Source of the DNA: Ctena decussata
Taxonomy: Eukaryota > Mollusca > Bivalvia > Lucinida > Lucinidae
Assembly (NCBI GenBank): GCA_963989385.1
Contig: OZ022501.1
Coordinates: 96,580,979-96,644,978 of the forward strand
Reading direction: 5' to 3'
DNA: 64,000 bases
In this document: one piece after another, positions 55,490-64,000 of the stretch
Layout of the letters: each line of letters starts with the position of its first letter
Position numbering within the stretch: the first letter of the stretch is position 1
Program-made: the position numbers and the translations under genes
The notes under the pieces: generated by a model
The model's database searches: none
Told to the model about the DNA's origin: nothing
The model's input: the letters and a program-made list of their open reading frames with translations, nothing else

Positions 55490-55632
55490 TTAAGTGCACA
55501 TACTTTCGCCAGTAACTGACAACTGCCCTTCTTGAATCAGCAAATGAAAGTATGTGGCCAGACTGGGTATTGAACCCAGAACCTCTGACTTATGAGTCAG
55601 GTGCCCTACCGACAGCGCTATGCGGCCCGATG
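55490..55632 (-). mobile_element. tRNA-Met-like SINE, truncated
   Basis: The minus strand reads CGGGCCGCATAGCGCTGTCG, with CTGACTCATAAGTCAG as an intact anticodon-type stem (CAT in the loop) and a B box GGGTTCAATACCC. The body is shorter than that of the 27652 copy. It could be mistaken for a tRNA gene but lacks a proper acceptor stem. Confidence 0.65.
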
Positions 55633-55682
55633 CATTTTGGGACATATTTTGTATGTTGGGGGTATAAAAGCACCGCGGGCAC

Positions 55683-56962
55683 TGCATGATACCCCGTCAC
55701 TGCTGGGCATCATAACTTATTTTTTTAGATATATATATGGGATAGACAGAGATATAATGTCTTTACTGTAAATAGATATTAATATAAATCACTCATACAT
55801 GAGCAGTATTGTGAGATTTCTAACAAAGTGGGACATTCTGACCAATGTAGATTTAGATCAGGCTGTAAAGCATTTCTTTAAGCTGACAGAGACTGATTCT
55901 TATTCTATGGTGTTAAATATATCTGTGAAAACTCATTCAGATATTCCATATAGTATAGGGACTACATTGCAGAAACCATTTTTCAGATCTATCAAGGGCA
56001 GATAACTCACGAACTGGAATGGTAAGAGTAACAGTTCTTAGTCACAATATGTTACTTTGATGTGAAACATATCTTTGAAGCTTCTTTCAAAAAGGGACTA
56101 CGGTTAAAAACAATTTTTCAAATCAATCAACGGCAGATAACTCACAAAATCAATCAACGGCAGATAACTCACAAACTGCATACGTCAGAGTGACAGGTCT
56201 TAGTCGCAATATGTAACCTATGATGTGAAACATATTTGTGAGTTTCATTCATATATTCCAAATAGAAAAGGAACTACAGGTCAAAAACGTTTTTCAGATT
56301 AATCAAGGGCAGATAACTCACAATCTGGAAAGAGTGACGGTCCTTAATCACAATATCTTATCTTTGATGTGAAACATATCAGTGAGGTTTCATTCAGATA
56401 TTCAATATAGTAAAGGAACTACAGGTAAAAAAAAAAACATTTTTCAGATCAATCAAGGGCAGATAACTCGCGAACTGGAAAGGTAAGATCAACGATCCTT
56501 AGTCACAATATATAACCTTTTATGTGAAGCATAACTATGAAGTTTCATTAAGATATGCCATATAGCAAATGACCTACAGGTAAGAAACATTTTTCAGACC
56601 AATCAATGGCAGATAACTCACAAATCAGAAAGGTAAGAGTGACGGTTCAAAGTCATGATGTTGAACATATCTGTGAAGTTTCATTCAGACATCATAAACA
56701 GTAAAGTAACAACAGGTCAAAAAACAATTTTTCACATACAAACTCTGTTAAAAATGGTCGGATAATTTGCATATTAACAATCCCATACCACTCATCCCCA
56801 ATACCAATAACAATTATGAATATGTATGCAAAATTTGAAAAAATTCCGTGAAGAAATACTCAAGTCATCGATCAGAAATGGTGAGCATGGATGGATGGAC
56901 AGATGGACACAAGAAGCTAGGTATAACATAATACCCCCCCATTAAAGTGAGGCGGGGTATGA
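55683..56962 (-). mobile_element. Long family N element with five ~150-bp tandem units
   Basis: Ends ATACCCCGTCACTGCTGGGC and GTGAGGCGGGGTAT. The units start with TCAAGGGCAGATAACTCACG-like sequence near 55991, 56152, 56301, 56451 and 56602, with TGTGAAACATATCTGTGAAG-like and GAACTACAGGTCAAAAA motifs. There is a GGATGGATGGACAGATGGAC tract at the right end, as in related elements. Confidence 0.65.
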
Positions 56963-57721
56963 AAAATAAAGGAACAGAATGTATACTAGTATTATCAAAA
57001 AAGCTTTTATGAATATTATTTTAGCCTGAAAAAGCACAAATGAGCCAGATCATGAGATTATGATACTTATCAAAAACGTGAACAGCGACAGCTGCGGTAC
57101 ATCTGCGCAATCTTGCCAGAGCCGTTGCTGTTGGCACACCTAAAGTATGGAAGTAGACAAAGGATCTGACAAGAAATAAGATCTGTAGCACCATCGGACG
57201 GATAACTACACATGCCAGTTTGAAGACTGTGTTTATGGAGGTTGATAAATGCCATACTCTCAATTGACATTCTATGCATTTTTAAATATTTCCATCATAT
57301 AATATGAAAACATCGAAGTATAGACTAAACTCTACAAAAAAAAAATTAAAAAAAAATGAGTTTGTGAAACATAATGCCCCCAACCATAAGCTTGCCACTA
57401 AAAATGTCAAGCTTTAGAGTGTATTAAGTCTGAAAAGGCATTACCTAATTTTCACTAAAATATTTAACTCATCAAGGACTACTACTGTTTCAAAATCAGC
57501 TTCCTAGTTCAAGCAGTTCAAAAGTTGGGAAAATGCCCAATTCATACAAGGGCCATAATTCCATCAAAATTTTACCAAATTTTCCAAAAGTTAATCAGGT
57601 TATCTACTCCTCAAATCCTGTCAGTATACCAAATATCAAGGCCATGGCTCAAATACTTTTTGAGATATATTACTAACAAGATTGGCATCTAATTTTCAAC
57701 AAGAATTCCGCGGAATGCTAT
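56963..57721. other. Unresolved; possible short exon-like frame and element fragment
   Basis: At 57279-57021 two overlapping minus-strand frames (69 and 80 codons) have GC content above their surroundings, but neither shows a domain. I do not call a gene. From 57440 to 57690 the sequence repeats parts of 58960-59210 (TTAATCAGGTTATCTACTCC, TACCAAATATCAAGGCCATG) and belongs to the long elements. Confidence 0.35.
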
Positions 57722-58757
57722 GTCGCACCTGCATTGCATTTCCACAGTAGTAAAGACTATATAGTTAAAAGAACTTTATGAAAAATGGACAAAAATGCTA
57801 GGGTCAACACAATTTTGGATATTTTACTAAGTAAGAAGAGCATGAAATATAGGCAAAGGGTAGGAATAACTGCAACATCCCTCGTGAACTTTCTAAGAAG
57901 AAACTTTATGCCATGTGTGATGACTCCAGGTGTCATACTTTCATACGAAAGGACTAAAGCGCCAGGGCCGATATATATTTTAGGGTTTAAAATTTTGCGA
58001 AGTCAGCAGAGAATGAAATATATGTAAAGGGTAAATTAATTGCATCAGCCCTCAAGAACGCTCTAAGAAGAAACTGGATGCCAGGTTTGATGATTCTAGG
58101 TATCATAAATCGTGAAAAATGGACTTAAACACTAGGGTGGACATAATTTTGAATATAAAATTTTACTAAGTCCGCAGAGCATGAAATATAGGTCAAGATA
58201 TAAATAAGAGCAATAGCCCTCGAAAACATTCTTAAAAGAAGCTTTATGCCAAGTTTGATGATTGTAGGTATCATAATTTGCGAGATATCTACTTAAACGC
58301 TAGGGTGGACATAATTGTTGAGGGACGGTTTTACGAAGTCAGCAGAGCATAAAATAAAGGTGAAGGTATAAATAAGAGCAACAGCCCTCAAGAACACTCT
58401 AAGAAGAAGCTTTATGCCAGGTTTGATGATTGTAGGTATCATAGTTTGCGAGAAATGGACTTAAATGCTAGGGTCGACGCTAGGGTCGACGTAATTGTTG
58501 GTGGCCTGTTTTACAAAGTCAGCAGAGCATAAAATACAAGGTAAGGGTAAAAATAAGAGCAACAGCCCTCAAGAACATCCTAAGAAGAAGCTTTATGCCA
58601 GGTTTGATGATTGTAGGTATCATACTTTGCGAGAAATGGACTTAAATGCTAGAGCGCCTAGGGTCGACGTAATTGTTGACGGACGGACGGAATGACTGAC
58701 GTACGGACGGACGGAAAAGTGAACTCCTATATCGCACCTTGCTAAAGCAGGTGCGAC
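57722..58757 (-). mobile_element. Long family M element with ~170-bp tandem units
   Basis: The ends GTCGCACCTGCATTGC and GCTAAAGCAGGTGCGAC match the 36888 element. The body is five tandem units of about 165-185 bp, each with AGCAGAGCATGAAATATAGG (or a variant), AGAACACTCTAAGAAGAAGC and GGACTTAAATGCTAGGGT. An extra doublet CTAGGGTCGACGCTAGGGTC lies at 58469. GGACGGACGGAA tracts sit just before the right end. Confidence 0.7.
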
Positions 58758-59215
58758 AAAAAGGAGCATAACTCCAAAAAGAGAGGGGCATAACTCCAAA
58801 AAGAGTGCTAACTCGAAAAAGAAAAAAAAATGCGGGTCAGCTATTTTTCCAAGAGGAACCCACATATGAAATTTCAAAACCATATACCCAGAGGTTCTTC
58901 AGCGCAGCAGCTGTATAAGTGTAAATGATCAGGGGAAATAACTCCTAACTAATTAATGCAGAGTAACAAGCCTTTTCTAAATTACTCAACTTATCAAGGA
59001 GTACTACTTTACCAAAAATCAGTTTCCTAGGTCAAGCTGTTCAAAAGTTGGAAAAATGCCAAATTCAAAATCCATCAAAATTTTACGAAATTTTCCTTAA
59101 AGTTAATCAGGTAATCTTCTTTTCATACCCTATCAGTATACCAAATATCAAGGCCATAGCTCAAATACTTTTTGAGATATCTTGCTAACAAGATATTCAT
59201 TTCATTTTTTAAACT
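58758..59215. mobile_element. Fragment of long element (GGGTCAGCTATTTTT family)
   Basis: AAAAGGAGCATAACTCC, GCGGGTCAGCTATTTTTCCA and AACCATATACCCAGAGGTTC match 59905-60113. The second half repeats the 57440-57690 block. Confidence 0.55.
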
Positions 59216-60113
59216 AGAAATGTGTCCATAGTACACAGATGTCCCCTCCTAGTGCCTTGAGTAAGATGATGCCTTGATTAAGGTACTGGTACCTGATTCT
59301 TGTAAACTCCTGTTGCAATTATAGATATTATTTCAAGTTGCTACAATAATAGGAACTCTGAAGTATACCTCTTACAAAAATCTTAACCTTGCAAATTTGC
59401 CCAAGTCCGAAGTCAGTGGACCATGACATATTGATCACCATGACCTGATTCCTGTTGTACTTACAGATAATAATCCTCATACAAAATTTCTGGTTGCTAC
59501 AAAAAAAGGAACCTTTAAATCTACCTCTTACAAAAATCTTAACCTTTCAAAATTAGCCTACGTCTGAAGTCAGTGGACCGTGACATATGAATCATTTTGC
59601 CCTAATTCTTGCATATTCCTGTTGTACTTATAGACATAAACCCGCTAACAAAATTTCTAGGTGCTACAATAATAGGAACCCTAAAATCTACCTCTTACAA
59701 AAATCTTAACCTTGCAAAAATTAGCCTAAGTCCGAAGTCAGTGGACTGTGACATATGAATCATCATATCCCGACTCTTGTGCGTTCTTATTGTACTCATT
59801 AATATGTATCCCCATAAAATATTTCAGGTTGCTACAATAATAGGAACCACGCGTATGCACAACCCGAACACTATATGCCCCCGGCATCATATGATGCAGG
59901 AGCAAAATAAAAAGGGTCATAACTGGAAAAGAAAAAATATGGGTCAGCTATTTTTTCATAAGGAACCCCCACATAAAATTTCAAGACCCTAGTGTGCATG
60001 GTTTTTAAAGTAATTTGAGGCATTAAAAGTATGATGGATGAACAGACGGATGGACGGACAAACGGAAAGCAATATGCCCTCCAACTTTTTCAAACTTGGT
60101 GGCATAAAAAAAG
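59216..60113. mobile_element. Long element with ~160-bp tandem units
   Basis: Units with AAAATCTTAACCTTGCAAAT, AAGTCCGAAGTCAGTGGACC and TTGCTACAATAATAGGAACC begin near 59381, 59539 and 59704, spaced 158-165 bases. The right part has TATGGGTCAGCTATTTTTTC and ACAGACGGATGGACGGACAA and ends near AACTTGGTGGCATAAAAA. Confidence 0.6.
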
Positions 60114-60274
60114 AACACCATCCCTGTGGAAGGTATGCTGTGCATGCCAAGGCAAAGTTCCCAAGCATCCCTTCAATACTAAAGGTCAAAAAATATGACT
60201 ACTATGGCTCGTACTATTTGAACTGAATGCTGGGGCTGCTGCTGAGGACAGAAACTTTGACTTCCACATCATAA

Positions 60275-60534
60275 AAAACAACAGAGGACCATTGGTCCAG
60301 TAGCTCACCTGAGTCCATTCATCCTCAGCACTCAAGGATTAGCAACTCTAAAGTGATTTTGACAAAATTCAGAGAGATGGTAGAGGACTACTCCAGGAAT
60401 ATGTCTGTACAATTTTTTGTCTAAATATTGCAGTAACACAGAAATAAATGTCATTTTGCACTTTTTCCTAATACAAGTCAATGGAAACTTTAAAATGCCA
60501 TAGCAATGAAACAACGCGGACAACAATAAAAAAA
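60275..60534 (-). mobile_element. Part of a long AGCTCACC element (L3), left piece
   Basis: It starts ACAGAGGACCATTGGTCCAG-TAGCTCACCTGAGTCC, a hairpin end of the same type as in L1. The body CATAGCAATGAAACAACGC resembles 62800-62820. The piece stops where the L1 copy begins at 60535. The continuation is probably at 62507. Confidence 0.55.
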
Positions 60535-62506
60535 CAAGAGGCCCAAATGGGCCTGATATCGCTCACCTGGCTATTGTGCAACGGGACCATTCTGATACAA
60601 AATTGGTCCAATTCCACTGAGAATTTCTCATTTTCACATTTTGCTACTTTTAGTAACAGAGGCCAACTTGCCTGGTCTTTATATATTTACTTTTGAAACA
60701 CCTCAATGCAAGAATCATTTTGCCACAAATTTCATCAAAATCCATTCAGGGGTTACTGAGATATTGCCAGTTTCATGTTTTGTACTATTTTTAGTAATGG
60801 CAGATGGCGGCCATCTTGGATTGTTAAAATGTAAAAAATCAAAAAGCCTTCATGCAAGGACCATTTTGACACAAATTTGGTCCAATTCCATTGAGATTTT
60901 CTAATTTTCACATTTTTCTATTTTTAGTAACAGAGGCCAACATGCGTGGTCTACAGTTAGATTTTTTTGAAACATCTCAATGCAAGAATCATTTTGACAC
61001 AAATTTCGTCAAAATCCATTCAGCGGTTACTGAGATATTGTCATTTTCTTGTTTTGTGCTATTTTTAGTAACGGCAGATGGCGGCCATCTTGGAATGCCA
61101 AAATGCAAAAAATCGAAAAAGCTTAATGAAAGGACCATTCTGACACAAAATTAATCCAATTCCATTGAGATTTTCAAATTTTCACATTTTTCTATTTTTA
61201 GTAACAGAGGCCAATATGACTGGTCTACAGTTAGATATTTTTGAAACACCTAAATGATAGAACCATTTTGACACAAATTTCGTCAAAATCCATTCAGCGG
61301 TTACTGAGATATTGTCATTTTCATGTTTTGTGCCATTTTTAGTAACGGCAGATGGCGGCCATCTTGGAATGCCAAATTGCAATTAATCGAAATGACTTCA
61401 TGCAAGGAACATTCTGACACAAAATTGGTCCAATTCCATTCAAGGGTTCTTGAGTAATTGTCATTTTTATGTTTGTGCTATTTTTAGTAACACCAGATGG
61501 CGGCCATCTTGGAATGTAAAATTGCAATTAATCGAAACGGCATCATGCAAGGAACATTCTGACACAAAATTGGTCCAATTCCATTCAAGGGTTCTTGAGT
61601 AATTGTCATTTTTATGTTTGTGCTATTTTTAGTAACGGCCCCCATGGTGGCCATCTTGGATAGTCAACTGGCACAAAATTGAAATAATTCCATTCAAGAA
61701 CCATTTCTGACCAAATCTGGTCAGAATTGGTTGCATTTTCTTTAGATATTGACATCTGAGCAAAATCGGCCTTGTAAACACTAAGTAGGTCACTGTGACC
61801 TAATTCCGCTAAAGATTTTTTTTATTTTTACAATTTTCAATACCAAGGTCCCACTTATGTTCCATGCAAACTTTCAACCAAATATACCAAATGGTTCTGG
61901 AGAAGAAGTTGATTTTGTTGTTTTTGCTATTTTTAGTAACGGCAGCCATCTTGGATTCTTGACCTGACCAAATTTTACAATTTTGAAACCCTGCAGTCTG
62001 GTCATGCTCCATGTGAAATTTGAGATCCATGGGTTCAGTGGCTTTAGAGAAGAAGTTGTTTGAAGTTGTTTAAAAAGGTCATTTTTTGACATTGGCATTT
62101 GAGCAAAATTACACACATAAACAGAAAGTAGGTCACTGAGACAAAACTCCCCTACAGATTTTTTTCATTTTTACAATTTTGAATACCAAGGTTTCACTGA
62201 TGTTCCATGCCAAAATTCAGATAAATATACCCAGTAGTTCTGGAGAAGAAGTTTATTTTGTTGTTTTTGCTATTTTTAGTAATGGCGGCCATCTTGGATT
62301 TTCAACCTGACCCAATTTTACAATTCTGAGACCCTGGAGTCAGGTCATGCTCCATGTGAAATTTGAGAACCATGGGACCAGTAGTTTTACAGAAGAAGAT
62401 GTTTGAATATTTGTTTTTAGGTGTTGACGGACAAATTTCGTGACGACGCACGACGGACGCATTGGTATGACAATAGCTCACTATGGCCCTTCGGGCCAGG
62501 TGAGCT
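60535..62506 (-). mobile_element. Long AGCTCACC element (L1), reverse copy, near full length
   Basis: It reads CAAGAGGCCCAAATGGGCCT-GATATCGCTCACCTGG at the left and CGGGCCAGGTGAGCT at the right, the reverse of 6589-8437. Its 1972 bp is made of diverged blocks with ATGGCGGCCATCTTGGAA and TAGTAACGGC. Several minus- and plus-strand frames of 60-90 codons fall in these blocks and are not genes. Confidence 0.75.
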
Positions 62507-64000
62507 AAAAAACACACAACATTTATGTAGAGCTAATGTCATGAACATGTATGCAAAGAATCAGCTTCATTCCCCTATAATATTATGGTTTTTATGGAGA
62601 AGATTTTTGAATATTTTTTCGAATTTTTTGTCTTTTTGTTGCCATGGCAACAAATCAAATTCGGTGATTTGGACAAAATTAATATGACTCATAGAGGACT
62701 ACTCAAGAAACATTTCTGTAGAAAAAAAATCCAAATAACTGCAGTGAGATAGCAAAAATTGTGGATTTGCATTTTTCCCATTACAAGTCAATGGAAACTT
62801 TAAGTTGCCATAGCAGCCTATCAGCTGAAGCAATTGCCATGAAAAACAGTCATTCTATAGAGGCTAGTACTAAGATCCTTTCTGTGAAGTTTGAGCTTTA
62901 TCGGCAACATAGCTTCTGCAAAATGAAATTTGATATTTTTTTGTATACGGTTCACAAAAAGTAGGGGATATTCAGGTATGAAAAATTGGATAAATATCTG
63001 TTAAGACACTTTTCATGAAAGTTTAGATGATATATCCTGTCACGTGATCTGCATACAATTTGTTTCATACAGGGGGTCAGGACTAAAATGTGGTAAATTC
63101 CAACAAAAATTTATTCAAAATCTTCAACTAAGCTAACCATTTTATGCACTTTTAAGTTTTGTATGCTAAAAGATTTTTTGTCTTCTTCAAAACTGTTATG
63201 TTGGGAAGAAAACCAGCAAACAAAATTCGTACAGGTGCATCGAGTTACCGAAAAATTCAGACGTTTATGGCCTGCACTCATTATTTTGTTGAAAGAGTGT
63301 GTAAACCCAATTTTCAGTTTGTTAAATGAAGCATGAGTGTTTCTGTGTAAATTTTGTAATCCACACCAGATTCGTGTGAAATTTGGGTGTCAACCCCCTG
63401 TCTAAAACGACACGCAGGTCACGTGACAGGATATACCATCCAAATTGTAATGCAAAATGTCTTATCGAATATTTGTCTGATGGATACTTGCCGTTTCAGA
63501 TGGATTTGGTATTTTTTCTAATTTATACGATTTTTAATAACTTAATATTCCCTACTTTTTCTGAGCAGTATATTTTTGACCATTCAATTGCAATGGCAAC
63601 CAGCCAAATTGTGCAATTTCATAAATTTCATGTGGTTGATAGAGGACTTCTCAAGGAACATTTCTGAAAAAGTTGTGTCAAAATATCTGCAGTGACAAAA
63701 GCAATAAATGCAAATTTTCCATTTTCCATTATAAGTTAATGGCAACTTTAAGTTGCCATAGCAACCAAACTGCTTGAGCAATTGCCAAGAAAAACAGAAT
63801 TTTTATAGAGGGTAGTACCAAGATTGTTTCTGTGAAGTTTGAACTTTATTGGTAGCATAGTTTCTGAGGAGATGATTTTTTAAATATTTTTTCTATTTTT
63901 AACCATTTGGTTGCCATGGCAACCAACCAAATAGTGCAATTTACATAAATTTCATGTGGCTGATAGAGAGCTATTCAAGGAACATTTCTGTAAAAGATTT
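62507..64000 (-). mobile_element. Long AGCTCACC element (L3), right part, continuing beyond the window
   Basis: Units with GTTGCCATGGCAACAAATC, GACTCATAGAGGACTACTC, AAGAAACATTTCTGTA and CCATTACAAGTCAATGGAAA repeat at about 62640, 63590 and 63910. They match the 60300-60520 piece, and thus L1 probably inserted into L3. The right end is not in the window. Confidence 0.6.
63031..63442. mobile_element. Inverted-repeat insert with CCTGTCACGTGA ends, inside L3
   Basis: TATATCCTGTCACGTGATCT and GGTCACGTGACAGGATATAC are inverted, as are CAGGGGGTCAGGAC and GTCAACCCCCTG. About 390 bp of unique sequence lies between. It seems to be a separate insertion in the L3 body. Confidence 0.55.

Noticed and set aside
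55560..55628. tRNA-Met gene
   Set aside because: Anticodon-type stem and B box are present, but the acceptor stem does not pair and a SINE body follows. It is a SINE head.
57021..57279. Upstream OXCT1 exon
   Set aside because: The minus-strand translations do not resemble any part of SCOT, and flanking splice sites are absent.

Overview
This window is animal nuclear DNA. It has introns, tRNA-derived SINEs, dozens of short palindromic transposons and long stretches without coding sequence. The repeat families resemble those I know from bivalve mollusc genomes, especially heterodont (venerid-type) clams. These include elements that begin AGCTCACCTGG and end in GGGCCTC, GATCAG-rich palindromes, and GGACGGAC tracts next to element ends. 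The bivalve assignment is inference from memory, not from a search, and the species is not determinable here.

Only one conventional host gene can be supported. It is the 3' end of a minus-strand gene for mitochondrial succinyl-CoA:3-ketoacid CoA-transferase (OXCT1/SCOT), the enzyme that activates acetoacetate in ketone-body use. Four exons (48141-48046, 45130-45050, 44216-44115, 42305-42258) encode its last 108 residues plus the stop. All are in phase 0 with canonical splice sites. Upstream exons were not found before the end of the window, so they must lie beyond 64000 or the gene is incomplete in this assembly. Its introns are largely built from transposons.

The second coding candidate is a 337-residue, highly charged coiled-coil protein (24390-23377, minus). 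It sits in the core of a 5.27-kb element whose terminal inverted repeats are each about 1.55 kb and nearly identical (20712-25977). Two other very large inverted-repeat (foldback) structures are present: 763-3886 with two 1346-bp arms, and 11215-12535 with a 5-bp target duplication. A 1158-bp direct tandem duplication (17915-20230) looks very recent or is an assembly artefact.

Layout: 1-4.2 kb foldback 1 and palindromic MITEs; 5-10.8 kb palindromic elements and two long AGCTCACC elements; 11.2-12.5 kb foldback 2; 12.6-17.8 kb MITEs and a nested SINE; 17.9-20.2 kb tandem duplication; 20.7-26 kb foldback 3 with its ORF; 26-42 kb scattered MITEs and SINEs in otherwise featureless DNA; 42.1-48.1 kb OXCT1 3' end; 48.1-55.5 kb mostly featureless with small repeats; 55.7-64 kb a continuous mosaic of long elements with internal tandem arrays, including one AGCTCACC element apparently inserted into another. 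Most short open reading frames lie inside these repeats or have no coding features, and I left them out.
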